In this document: positions 36,603 to 44,891 of the stretch, one piece after another
Layout of the letters: every line of letters begins with the position of its first letter
Numbering within the stretch: position 1 is the stretch's first letter
DNA from: Alphaproteobacteria bacterium
GTDB taxonomy: Bacteria; Pseudomonadota; Alphaproteobacteria; Sphingomonadales; Sphingomonadaceae
Direction: 5' to 3'
DNA length: 64,000 bases
NCBI GenBank assembly: GCA_030424845.1
Contig: JAUHWC010000001.1
Span: 62,001 to 126,000, forward strand
Notes under the pieces: model-generated
Told to the model about the DNA's origin: nothing
Database searches by the model: none
Seen by the model: only the letters and a program-made list of their open reading frames with translations
Position numbers and translations under genes: made by a program

Positions 36603-38015
36603 TCAGATATGCAGCGCCCGGCCGTAAGCTGCGAGAACGCTTTCGTGCATGCTTTCCGAGATCGTCGGGTGCGGGAACACCGTCTGCATCAGTTCGGCTT
36701 CGGTGGTCTCGAGCGTCTTGCCAACGACATAGCCCTGGATCATCTCGGTTACTTCCGCGCCCACCATGTGCGCGCCGAGCAGTTCGCCGGTCTTCGCATC
36801 GAACACCGTCTTGGTGAAGCCTTCCGCTTCGCCCAGCGCAATCGCCTTGCCGTTGCCGATGAAGGGGAACATGCCGACCTTCACCTCGTAGCCGGCTTCC
36901 TTGGCCTTCGCCTCGGTCATGCCGACGGACGCGATCTGCGGGTGGCAGTAGGTACAGCCGGGGATGTTGTTGCGGTCGAGCGGGTGCGGGTGGAGCCCCT
37001 TCTTGCCCAGTTCCTGCGCGATGGCTTCGGCACAGGTCACGCCTTCATGGCTTGCCTTGTGCGCCAGCCACGGGCCCGGCGTGCAATCGCCGATGGCCCA
37101 CAGGCCCTTTGCCTTGGTACGGCCATAGGGATCGATCTGGATGAAGCCGCGATCCATGTCGACCAGCTTGTCCACGCCGATGTTCTCGGTGTTGGGAACT
37201 ATGCCGATGGCGGTGATGCAGTGGCTGAACTCGGTCGTTTCGACCTTGCCGTCCTTGTTCTTGATCTTGGCGGTCACGCCCTTTTCGGAAACCTTCAGCT
37301 CCTCGACACCGGCACCGGCCTTGATGGTTATGCCCTGCTTGGTCAGCGCCTTTTCCAGGAAGGCGGACACGTCCTTGTCCTCCACCGGAACGATACGGTC
37401 GAGCATTTCAACCACGGTAACATCGCAGCCCATGTCATTGTAGAAGCTGGCAAATTCGATGCCAATGGCACCCGATCCGATCACCAGCAGCTTCTTCGGC
37501 ATTTCCGAAGGGGTCATCGCGTGGCGATAGGTCCACACGCGCTTGCCGTCTGCGGGAGCAAACGGCAGGTCGCGCGCCCGCGCGCCGGTGGCGATGATCA
37601 CGTGCTTGGCGGAGAGCTTTTCCTCGCCCTTTTCGCCCTTCACCGTCATGGTGGTGGCACCGGTCATGGTGCCCTCGCCCATGTGGACGGTGATCTTGTT
37701 CTTCTTCATCAGGTGCGTCACGCCCTGGTTCAGCTGCTTGGCAACGCCTCGGCTGCGCTTGACCACGGCTTCAAGGTCCGCCTCGATCGCGCCGGCGATC
37801 TTCAGGCCGTAATCCTTGGCATGCTGCGCATAGTGGAGGATTTCCGCCGAACGCAGCAGCGCCTTTGTCGGGATGCACCCCCAGTTGAGGCAGATGCCGC
37901 CCAGGTTCTCGCGTTCCACGATGGCGGTATTGAGCCCCAGCTGCGCACAGCGGATGGCGGCGACATATCCGCCGGGGCCCGAACCGAGAACGATCACGTC
38001 ATAGCTGGCTGCCAC
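36603..38015 (-). CDS. lpdA: Dihydrolipoyl dehydrogenase (E3)
   Basis: 470-residue FAD disulfide oxidoreductase reoxidising dihydrolipoamide of 2-oxoacid dehydrogenases. The FAD-binding GSGPGGYVAAIRCAQLG is followed by the redox-active pair Cys42/Cys47 in GGICLNWGCIPTK. NAD-binding VIGSGAIGIEFASF, GLWAIGDCTPGPWLAHKA and the C-terminal HPTISESMHE with the catalytic His-Glu are present. It lies 11 bases after a thioesterase gene and near pdhC (E2), so it probably serves the pyruvate dehydrogenase complex. A promoter candidate upstream of the thioesterase could drive both. Confidence 0.96.
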   Translation of the reverse strand: MAASYDVIVLGSGPGGYVAAIRCAQLGLNTAIVERENLGGICLNWGCIPTKALLRSAEILHYAQHAKDYGLKIAGAIEADLEAVVKRSRGVAKQLNQGVTHLMKKNKITVHMGEGTMTGATTMTVKGEKGEEKLSAKHVIIATGARARDLPFAPADGKRVWTYRHAMTPSEMPKKLLVIGSGAIGIEFASFYNDMGCDVTVVEMLDRIVPVEDKDVSAFLEKALTKQGITIKAGAGVEELKVSEKGVTAKIKNKDGKVETTEFSHCITAIGIVPNTENIGVDKLVDMDRGFIQIDPYGRTKAKGLWAIGDCTPGPWLAHKASHEGVTCAEAIAQELGKKGLHPHPLDRNNIPGCTYCHPQIASVGMTEAKAKEAGYEVKVGMFPFIGNGKAIALGEAEGFTKTVFDAKTGELLGAHMVGAEVTEMIQGYVVGKTLETTEAELMQTVFPHPTISESMHESVLAAYGRALHI

Positions 38016-38026
38016 GTCTTGAACTC

Positions 38027-38413
38027 CTAAGCATTTACGGGCCTTGGTCGGCCCTTGTCATCAACTGCGACGAAGGTGAACTTCGCCTGTGTAACCTTTA
38101 CGGCCTTTTCCGAATGGCGCTCGCGCCGCCACGCCTCGACTGCAATCACCATGCTGGTGCGGCCGACCTTCTCTATTTCCGTATAGACCGAGACTTCGCA
38201 GCCCACCTGAACCGGCTGGAGAAATTGCATCCCGTCCATCGCCACGGTTACCGCGCGGCCCTTCGAATGGCGCGCTGCGGTCAGGCCCGCGGCATTGTCC
38301 ATGATGCTGACCAGCCAGCCACCGAAAATATCCCCATAGGCGTTCGTGTCGCGCGGCATTGCGGTGACGCGGATGGCCGGATCTCGGCCCTGCTTGATCT
38401 CCGCTTCGGTCAT
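38027..38413 (-). CDS. Acyl-CoA thioesterase (YciA-like hotdog fold)
   Basis: 128 residues, single hotdog domain. RDTNAYGDIFGGWLVSIMDNAA carries the conserved Asn/Asp-bearing loop and central hotdog helix of the YciA/acyl-CoA hydrolase family, followed by MQFLQPVQVGCEVSVYTE and FTFVAVDDKGRPRPV. It hydrolyses acyl-CoAs to acid and CoA in the cytosol, perhaps relieving acyl-CoA overload beside pyruvate dehydrogenase genes (inference). An AGGA Shine-Dalgarno lies about 10 bases upstream. The preceding 163 bases hold a tandem repeat, a promoter candidate and a 28-bp dyad. Confidence 0.9.
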   Translation of the reverse strand: MTEAEIKQGRDPAIRVTAMPRDTNAYGDIFGGWLVSIMDNAAGLTAARHSKGRAVTVAMDGMQFLQPVQVGCEVSVYTEIEKVGRTSMVIAVEAWRRERHSEKAVKVTQAKFTFVAVDDKGRPRPVNA

Positions 38414-38429
38414 GCGGCAATCCTACAGG

Positions 38430-38447
38430 ATGGAACACATGGAACAC
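38430..38447 (-). repeat. Tandem 9-bp direct repeat in the thioesterase leader
   Basis: Two perfect, adjacent copies of ATGGAACAC (38430-38438 and 38439-38447 on the plus strand; GTGTTCCAT twice on the transcribed side). They lie 17 bases upstream of the thioesterase start, in the presumed 5' leader. They could be a small operator or a replication-slippage product. Confidence 0.6.
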
Positions 38448-38475
38448 GGTTAAGGAGAGAAAAAGACCGCTTGTT

Positions 38476-38504
38476 TTCATATGCTTGCCGAATCAGATTC
38501 ACAA
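38476..38504 (-). promoter_or_regulatory. Candidate sigma-70-type promoter for thioesterase-lpdA
   Basis: On the minus strand TTGTGA (38504-38499) and TATGAA (38481-38476) are separated by exactly 17 bases; each matches the consensus hexamer at four of six positions. Transcription would start near 38469, leaving a leader of about 55 bases before the thioesterase ATG. The -35 box and spacer fall inside a 28-bp dyad, so repression by occlusion is plausible. Confidence 0.5.
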
Positions 38505-38508
38505 GCAT
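38481..38508. promoter_or_regulatory. 28-bp near-perfect dyad overlapping the promoter
   Basis: Outer arms ATGCTTG (38481-38487) and CAAGCAT (38502-38508) are perfect inverted repeats. The inner arms GAATC (38490-38494) and GATTC (38496-38500) are too, around a single central A, though the two- and one-base gaps offset them slightly. The inner arms are also two GANTC sites, the CcrM methylation target in alphaproteobacteria, so methylation-dependent binding is conceivable. Confidence 0.5.
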
Positions 38509-38576
38509 CGTCACGATCATCATGACACTGCGCTGGCCGGAAAATGGGGAGGTAGGAAAGGCCATCAACGCCTTCC

Positions 38577-39872
38577 TCAAGCCAGCAGCCCCAGCGGGTT
38601 CTCGATCAGTTCCTTGAATACCTTCATCAGCTGCGCGCCGTCTGCGCCGTCAATCGCGCGGTGATCGAAGCTGCCCGTGGCGCTCATCACCGTGGCGATC
38701 TGAAGCGTGTCATCGACGACATAGGGGCGCTTCTCGCCAGCACCGATGGCCATGATCATCGCTTGCGGCGGGTTGATGACGGCTTCGAACTGCTTGATGC
38801 CGAACATGCCCATGTTGGACAGCGATGCCGTGCCTCCCTGGAACTCCTCGGGCGAGAGCTTGCCTTCGCGTGCGCGGCCCGCAAGGTCCTTCATTTCCTT
38901 CGAGATCGCGGAAACGGACTTGCTGCCTGCGTCCTTGACGATCGGTGTGATCAGGCCGCCATCGATGGATACGGCCACGGAGATATCGGCGCGGCTGAAC
39001 TTCAGCAGGGTGTCTCCAGCGAACTGGACGTTGCAAACCGGCACGGCGAACAGCGATTTCGCCAGCGCCTTGATCAGCAGGTCATTCACCGAGAGCTTCA
39101 CGCCCTGTGATTCGAGCGTGGCGTTCAACTCGCTCCGCAGCTTCAGCAGCGCGTCCAGCTGGATATCCACGGTAAGGTAGATGTGCGGCACCTGCTGCTT
39201 CGATTCGGTCAGGCGGCGCGCGATGGTCTTGCGCATGCCGTTGACCTTTTCGACCTCGTGCGGGATGCCGAAGTCCTGCGCCTCGGCAGGTCCCGCTGCC
39301 GGTGCCTTGCTGGGGGCAGGTGCGGGGGCAGCCGCTGCCGGTGCTGCCGCGCCCGGCTTGGCGCCTTCCACGTCGGCCTTCACGATGCGGCCATTGGGGC
39401 CGGACCCTTGCACGCCGGCAAGGTCGATACCCTTCTGCTCGGCAATACGCTTGGCGAGGGGCGAGGCGATGATGCGGTCGCCCGAGGCGGCCGGGGCGGC
39501 GGCCGGGGCAGGTGTTGCCGCAGGAGCGGGAGCAGGAGCCGGCGCTTCTGCCTTTGCTTCGTCCTTGGCAGCCGTAGGTGCCGGTGCGGCATCGCCGCCT
39601 CCAGCGGGCTTCACATCTGCCGGATCCTCGCCTTCTTCCGCGAGCGTGGCGATCACCGTGCCCACTTTCACGCCTTCGGTGCCTTCTTCCACCTGGATGT
39701 GGGCAATCACGCCTTCATCCACGGCTTCGAATTCCATTGTGGCCTTGTCGGTCTCGATCTCCGCCATGATGTCACCGGCTGAGACCTGGTCTCCCACTTT
39801 CACGAGCCATTTGCTGAGCGTTCCTTCCTCCATCGTCGGTGAAAGGGCGGGCATCTTGATGGCAATCGGCAT
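38577..39872 (-). CDS. Pyruvate dehydrogenase complex E2, dihydrolipoamide acetyltransferase
   Basis: 431 residues. The N-terminal lipoyl domain has the lipoylation site Lys43 in [11 protein letters not shown]. An Ala/Pro/Glu-rich flexible linker (about 85-135) is followed by the peripheral subunit-binding domain [20 protein letters not shown] (near 140) and a second Ala/Pro linker. The acyltransferase core ends with [15 protein letters not shown], the HxxxDG catalytic motif. A bacterial PdhC with one lipoyl domain. The E1 genes are not adjacent; the upstream neighbour is a divergent usp gene. Lipoate would come from LipA encoded near 13 kb. Confidence 0.95.
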   Translation of the reverse strand: MPIAIKMPALSPTMEEGTLSKWLVKVGDQVSAGDIMAEIETDKATMEFEAVDEGVIAHIQVEEGTEGVKVGTVIATLAEEGEDPADVKPAGGGDAAPAPTAAKDEAKAEAPAPAPAPAATPAPAAAPAASGDRIIASPLAKRIAEQKGIDLAGVQGSGPNGRIVKADVEGAKPGAAAPAAAAPAPAPSKAPAAGPAEAQDFGIPHEVEKVNGMRKTIARRLTESKQQVPHIYLTVDIQLDALLKLRSELNATLESQGVKLSVNDLLIKALAKSLFAVPVCNVQFAGDTLLKFSRADISVAVSIDGGLITPIVKDAGSKSVSAISKEMKDLAGRAREGKLSPEEFQGGTASLSNMGMFGIKQFEAVINPPQAMIMAIGAGEKRPYVVDDTLQIATVMSATGSFDHRAIDGADGAQLMKVFKELIENPLGLLA

Positions 39873-40014
39873 GGTTGGGCGCTTGTCCTTCTAGGGTCGT
39901 TTGAGAAGCTGCGACTTGCACTCGCGTCTCTGGCCAATTTGGCGCGCTCACGCAAGGTTCTTGCGCATTGGCGTGTTTGCGATGATATTTCCCGGCCATC
40001 GGGGAGTGGAACAA

Positions 40015-40467
40015 ATGCGTGTTTATCTGACCATCGTCGACGAAACGGAGGAGGCGCGGGTCGCCTTGCGTTTCGCCGCCAGGCGTGCGGCCAAGACGGG
40101 CGGCGTGGTGCATCTTCTCGCGCTGGTTCCCAAGCAGGCGTTCAACGCTTTTGGCGGAGTGCAGGCCACGATCGAGGAAGAGGCGCGGGACCGTGCGGAG
40201 ATCCTCGCCAATGGCGCGGCGGGCGAACTGATGGTGGAAAGCGGCAAGATGCCGCAGATCGCGGTGCGTGTGGGGGACGGCAAGACGGTGATCACCGAAT
40301 ATCTCGCCGAACACCCGGAAGTTGCCGCTCTGGTTCTGGGTGCGGCGCCCGAAGGGTCGCCCGGTCCGCTGGTAAACCACTTTTCGGCCTGTGTCGGCAT
40401 GTTGCCCTGCCCCTTGTTCATCGTTCCCGGCGGCTTGACCGAGGAAGACCTTGAACGCTTGAGCTGA
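40015..40467 (+). CDS. Universal stress protein (UspA family)
   Basis: 150 residues, single Usp alpha/beta domain. The opening MRVYLTIVDETEEARVALRF and the VLGAAPEGSPGPLVNHF stretch correspond to the nucleotide-binding GxxGxxxxS region of ATP-binding Usps; here Gly-Ala-Ala-Pro-Glu-Gly-Ser. FIVPGGLTEEDLERLS ends the protein. Role: stress survival, molecular function unclear. The ATG at 40015 has GGGGAGTGG upstream; the longer open frame before it is not conserved-looking. It is divergent from pdhC and convergent with rnr, separated from it by four bases. Confidence 0.88.
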   Translation: MRVYLTIVDETEEARVALRFAARRAAKTGGVVHLLALVPKQAFNAFGGVQATIEEEARDRAEILANGAAGELMVESGKMPQIAVRVGDGKTVITEYLAEHPEVAALVLGAAPEGSPGPLVNHFSACVGMLPCPLFIVPGGLTEEDLERLS

Positions 40468-40471
40468 CCTT

Positions 40472-42760
40472 TCAGCGCTTCTTCTTGCCGCGCCCCTGAT
40501 GGCGGATATTCCCCGGGCGGCCGCGCTTGCCGACCATGTGCTTGCCCTGCCGATCCCTGCGTGGCTTGGGCTGCGGCCTTCGACCACGCGGTTCGATGGG
40601 CTGGCCTTCGGAGTCAACCGGCTCGAACTTCAGCGCACCGGTCAGCGGATTGGCTTCTGCCAGGCGCAGTTTCAGCACGTCGCCCACGGCATAACGCTGT
40701 CCGGTATCCTCACCGATCAAGGCATGTGCCGCCTCGTCATGGCGGAAGAACTCGCGGCCCAGGGAGGAGACCGGCACCAGCCCGTCCCCACCGAGCCTGA
40801 CGATGGTGGCGAAGAAGCCGAACTTCTGCACACCCGTGATACGGCAATCGAAGACCTCGCCCACGCGGGCGGAGAGCCAAGCGGCGACGTATCGATCGAT
40901 GGTGTCGCGTTCAGCCTCCATCGCCCGGCGCTCTGTCAGGGATATTGCATCGGTGATGCGGGTCAGGTCTTCGCGGTCTCGGTCCGACAGGCCGGTTGCC
41001 GGCGGCAGGTCCAGCGTGCCTTTTGGCTTGGGCTGTTCAAGGCCATAGGCGTCGACCAGCGCGCGATGCACCAGCAGGTCGGCATAACGGCGGATGGGCG
41101 AGGTGAAATGGGCATAGGAGCCCAGCGCCAGCCCGAAATGTCCGACATTCTGCGGGCCGTAATATGCCTGCGTCTGGCTGCGCAGCACCGCTTCCATCAC
41201 CAGCGCCTTCTCGCCCTCGTCGCTGATGTCCTTCATCATGCGGTTGAACAGGCCCGGGGTGATGACCTGGCCCAGAGCCAGCTTCTTGCCGATGGTCTCG
41301 AAATATTCGCGCAAGGCGATCAGTTTCTCGCGGGTCGGCGGCTCGTGGATGCGATAGACTACCGGGCTGGCCTTGGCTTCCAGCGCCTTTGCCGCCGCGA
41401 CATTGGCCGCGATCATGAAATCCTCCACCACCCGGTGGGCATCGAGCCGTTCGCGCACGGCAATCTCGGCAATGCGGCCCTGCTCGTCCAGCATAACGCG
41501 CCGCTCGGGTATCTCGAGTTCCAGCGGATCACGCTCGCTGCGTGCCGATTCGAGAGCCTTCCATGCTGCGAAGAGGTGCTTGAGATTGTCACCAGCCTTG
41601 CCGCTGTCGATCCGTTCCTGCGCGTCCTCGTAGGCGACGTTTTCGGCGATCTTCACGATCGCACGGCTGAAGCGCCAGTTGCTCACAAGTCCTTCTGCGG
41701 AAATGTGCATATGGCACACCATCGCGGCGCGCGGCTCGTCCTGGCGCAGCGAACAGGCATCGGCCGAGAGCACTTCGGGCAGCATGGGAACCACCCTGTC
41801 CGGGAAATACACGGAGTTGCCGCGCCGCCGTGCCTCGCGGTCCAGCGCGCCGCCCGGGCGCACGTAATAGGACACATCGGCAATGGCGACGAGGGCATTG
41901 AACCCGCCCTTGCCGTCCGGTTCGGCAAAGATGGCATCGTCATGGTCGCGGGCATCGGCAGGGTCGATCGCCAGGATCGGCACATGCGTCAGGTCCTCGC
42001 GCTTGTCCTCGCTCACCGGCAGCCGTGCCGCGGCATTCGCCTCTTTCAGGACAAGGTCGGAGAACGTGTGCGGGATGCCGAACTTGTGGATCGCGATCAG
42101 GCTGTAGGAGCGCGGCGCCAGCGGATCGCCAAGAACCTCGATCACCTTCACCCCGGCGCGCGGGGAGCGGCCTGCGGGTTCCGCCAGCACCAGCTGCCCT
42201 TCCTCTGCCCCACCGGTATCGGACACGGGCGAGGAATTGCGGATCTTCTTGTCCACCGGCGCAAGCCACGCCTTGCCCGAACCGTCCAGCTCGATCACGC
42301 CCAGGACAGCGCCCTCCTGCGAAGGAAGCTTCTTCATCGGATGGGCAATCCAGCCCCTGCCCGCCTCCTCGGTCCGGGCCAGGATGCGGTCACCGGTGCG
42401 CAGCGCCGCCTGTTTCTTCTTCTCGATCACGCGCAAGCGCGGCGGCGGGGTGGCATCATCGGGCTGGCATGTTTCGGGAATGGCAACCGGCTCGCCCTCG
42501 TCGATCTCGACGATGCGCAGCACGGTGACCTTGGGCAAGCCGCCCATGCGATGGAAGGCGCTTTTCCTGCCATCGATCAGGCCTTCTTCGGCCATGTCCT
42601 TGAGCAAGGCCTTGAGGGCGATCTTTTCCTGCCCCTTGAGGCGGAAATGCTTGGCGATCTCGCGCTTGCCGACGGTGGTGTCAGAGCTCTTGATAAACTC
42701 GAGCACCTGTTCCTTGCTGGGCAGGCCGACGAACTTGCGGGTATTGGGGCGATTGGCCAT
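40472..42760 (-). CDS. rnr: Ribonuclease R
   Basis: 762-residue 3'-5' exoribonuclease of the RNase II/R family. N-terminal winged helix (SKEQVLEFIKSSDTTVGKRE), cold-shock domains, then the RNB catalytic domain with LAIDPADARDHDDAIFAEPD (conserved Asp cluster). An S1 domain (VGEVFDCRITGVQKFGFFA) and a strongly basic Arg/Lys/Gly tail follow. It degrades structured RNA and takes part in rRNA and tmRNA quality control. I start at MANRPNTRKF (42760); a slightly longer start exists. It follows the M28 peptidase gene by 39 bases. Confidence 0.96.
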   Translation of the reverse strand: MANRPNTRKFVGLPSKEQVLEFIKSSDTTVGKREIAKHFRLKGQEKIALKALLKDMAEEGLIDGRKSAFHRMGGLPKVTVLRIVEIDEGEPVAIPETCQPDDATPPPRLRVIEKKKQAALRTGDRILARTEEAGRGWIAHPMKKLPSQEGAVLGVIELDGSGKAWLAPVDKKIRNSSPVSDTGGAEEGQLVLAEPAGRSPRAGVKVIEVLGDPLAPRSYSLIAIHKFGIPHTFSDLVLKEANAAARLPVSEDKREDLTHVPILAIDPADARDHDDAIFAEPDGKGGFNALVAIADVSYYVRPGGALDREARRRGNSVYFPDRVVPMLPEVLSADACSLRQDEPRAAMVCHMHISAEGLVSNWRFSRAIVKIAENVAYEDAQERIDSGKAGDNLKHLFAAWKALESARSERDPLELEIPERRVMLDEQGRIAEIAVRERLDAHRVVEDFMIAANVAAAKALEAKASPVVYRIHEPPTREKLIALREYFETIGKKLALGQVITPGLFNRMMKDISDEGEKALVMEAVLRSQTQAYYGPQNVGHFGLALGSYAHFTSPIRRYADLLVHRALVDAYGLEQPKPKGTLDLPPATGLSDRDREDLTRITDAISLTERRAMEAERDTIDRYVAAWLSARVGEVFDCRITGVQKFGFFATIVRLGGDGLVPVSSLGREFFRHDEAAHALIGEDTGQRYAVGDVLKLRLAEANPLTGALKFEPVDSEGQPIEPRGRRPQPKPRRDRQGKHMVGKRGRPGNIRHQGRGKKKR

Positions 42761-42799
42761 GCCCCGCGATGTGGACGCGGGGCTGGCAAAACACAAGGG

Positions 42800-44209
42800 T
42801 TACTGCGGGTCGCTCGCCAGAGGACGGAACGCGCCACCGGGAACTGCGCTGGCGATGGGGCTTTCGTTGCCGTCGGATGCCACCGAGCTTACCCCGATGA
42901 TCCAGTCATCGCCGCGAACTTCAGGCAGGATCCGGCCAAAGCGCGCAATCGACGCAGAGATGATACTGTCGGGATTGTCTGCCGATGCTGCGGCAAGTAC
43001 CCCGGTTTCTGCGCTCTGGACATCGATTGTCGCTTCCGGTTGGCCGGGCCAGTCAGCATCGTCTGTCCGTCTCCGATAGATACGGTATTGGCTGGCACCC
43101 GGCACTCTATCCCAGGTGACCAGGGTATCGGGGCGCATGATCGCGTCCACCTCGGGTGCAGGCGGCAGGGGTGCTCGTGCCAGCTTGTCGAGTGCGCGGA
43201 CATTCAACCGCGTCACCTGCGCGAGATAGGTGAAGTCCATCTCGTCCACCGTATCCCCATAGGTCACCCCGTCCTCGAGGCGCAGGTCCTGGTGCTGGTG
43301 CTTGTAATCCTCGATCGCCACCGAGAAGCGGATGGCCGGCAAGCCCCGGTCAAGGAATGGCAGGTGGTCCCCACCCCGCCCCATGCGATCACTGCGCCAG
43401 GTCTGGCGAACCGTGAGACCGTCTTCATGATCACTGGCAAGTTCAGCCAGCCAACGGGAGATATTGCGGCTTGGACTGTCATTCGCGCCACCCAGACTGC
43501 GCATGGCTGCGCGTGTTCGCTGATCCGCATCGGCCCGAACACCTTCCGAGAACACGCGCACATGCGCGTTGTCGCAAACCCCGTCCGAGCCGCAAGAGCC
43601 GCCGACGATATCGTTGTTGAGCACGGCCTTGACCGTCCAGCCCTGCTCCAGTGCATAGTCGGCCAGCAGTTCGCCGCCGTAGAGGCCCTGCTCCTCGCCA
43701 GACAGGATCGCGTAGACGATGGTTGTCGGATATCGCTGCTGGCTGAGGGCGCGTGCCGCCTCCAGCACAAGGGCGGTTCCGCTGGCATTGTCATTGGCAC
43801 CCGGGGCATCGGAGATGGCATCCATCACGTCACTGACGCGGCTGTCGATGTGACCTTGCACGATGACCACCTCGTCAGGCCGTTCGCTTCCGCGCTGGAT
43901 GGCAACCACATTGCGGATCAGCGCTCCATCGGGAATGCGGTCTCCGGTAAACACGCGTTCAGGATGGATGATCTCCAGGCAGTCTCCGCAATCGGTGGAG
44001 ATTGCCTCGAATTCACCGGTTGCCCAACGGCGGGCGGCACCAATGCCGCGCGTGGGATGATCGAGGTCGGACAGCGTGTGGCGCGTGCCGAAGGAAACCA
44101 GCTGTTCGACGTCCGATTGCAGGCGATCGGCCGAAACGGGCGCAGCAGGATCATCCTGGGCAAGGACGGCGAGCGGGAAAAGGGCGAACAGGCCAAGGAG
44201 GTATCGCAT
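42800..44209 (-). CDS. Secreted M28-family metallopeptidase with Fn3-like C-terminal segment
   Basis: 469 residues with signal peptide (MRYLLGLFALFPLAVLAQDD). The zinc aminopeptidase core shows VIVQGHIDSRVSD (His and Asp ligands), GANDNASGTALVLEAA (bridging Asp), LSGEEQGLYGGELLAD (catalytic Glu pair), LNNDIVGG and HLPFLDRGLPAIRFS (last His). After the core a segment RPDTLVTWDRVPGASQYRIYRR resembles a fibronectin type III strand pair. Probably an extracellular or periplasmic di-zinc aminopeptidase. Start at 44209 gives the signal peptide. It sits between a DUF805 gene and rnr on the same strand. Confidence 0.9.
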   Translation of the reverse strand: MRYLLGLFALFPLAVLAQDDPAAPVSADRLQSDVEQLVSFGTRHTLSDLDHPTRGIGAARRWATGEFEAISTDCGDCLEIIHPERVFTGDRIPDGALIRNVVAIQRGSERPDEVVIVQGHIDSRVSDVMDAISDAPGANDNASGTALVLEAARALSQQRYPTTIVYAILSGEEQGLYGGELLADYALEQGWTVKAVLNNDIVGGSCGSDGVCDNAHVRVFSEGVRADADQRTRAAMRSLGGANDSPSRNISRWLAELASDHEDGLTVRQTWRSDRMGRGGDHLPFLDRGLPAIRFSVAIEDYKHQHQDLRLEDGVTYGDTVDEMDFTYLAQVTRLNVRALDKLARAPLPPAPEVDAIMRPDTLVTWDRVPGASQYRIYRRRTDDADWPGQPEATIDVQSAETGVLAAASADNPDSIISASIARFGRILPEVRGDDWIIGVSSVASDGNESPIASAVPGGAFRPLASDPQ

Positions 44210-44272
44210 GGCTGACACTATGCTGCCGATCCTGCTGCCCGGCAAGATGGACACCGGGCCCTGGCCAGACAG

Positions 44273-44860
44273 TCAGAACCGGACGGGTGCATCGCCATAG
44301 CGGTTGGGGCCTTCCTGCGATTTCAGGATGCCGAAGCCGATCACCACGAGATACCCGACCCATCCGATCAGGCTGGCAAGCGATGCGTCCTGCTGGAATC
44401 CCGCTACCGATGCCGCTTCCGGATTGGCCAGGGCCGCTTCCGCCATGGCGATGGCCTCATCGATCATCACCACGCTGTGCCAGACCGAGTAGACGGAGGT
44501 GGCCACCGGGATCGCCGCGATCCAGCCGGGATAGCCGGCATCGTGCAGGCGCCGACTGAACGCGGCAACGAAGAGGAAGCAACTTACCAGCGTCGCGCCC
44601 GCCGAAATCCAGACCTGCTGCGATATCATTGCGCCGATGTCGGCTGCCATCGCGACCTGCATTTCCCCTTCGCTAGCGCCGTTGCTGGCAGCATCGAAGG
44701 CGCCGCTCATGATGCTGACCATCGCCGGGATCATGGCCAGCAGGCCGAAGACGAACTGCACCACCACCAGGAACAGGATGTAGAGCCAGAAGGTCTGGCG
44801 CGCATCGCGGCCCGTGAAATCCAGCAGGTGGCTGAGATTGTACTTGATTGCTCCGACCAT
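44273..44860 (-). CDS. DUF805 family inner-membrane protein
   Basis: 195 residues with about four transmembrane helices. The conserved DUF805 features are LSHLLDFTGRDARQTFWLY at the N-terminus, the RLHDAGYPGW motif after the third helix, and a short GPNRYGDAP C-terminus. Function is unknown family-wide. I start at MVGAIKYNLSH (44860); an upstream start would overlap proS and adds a non-hydrophobic leader. It follows proS by 31 bases on the same strand. Confidence 0.9.
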   Translation of the reverse strand: MVGAIKYNLSHLLDFTGRDARQTFWLYILFLVVVQFVFGLLAMIPAMVSIMSGAFDAASNGASEGEMQVAMAADIGAMISQQVWISAGATLVSCFLFVAAFSRRLHDAGYPGWIAAIPVATSVYSVWHSVVMIDEAIAMAEAALANPEAASVAGFQQDASLASLIGWVGYLVVIGFGILKSQEGPNRYGDAPVRF

Positions 44861-44891
44861 GATGCTCTCCCCCCAATGGCCTGCGTAACTA

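Noticed and set aside
40499-44215. Very long plus-strand open frame (over 1200 codons) antisense to rnr and the M28 peptidase
   Set aside because: The minus-strand genes explain the region completely with conserved motifs. The antisense frame reads as low-complexity His/Arg/Ala-rich sequence typical of GC-rich shadows.
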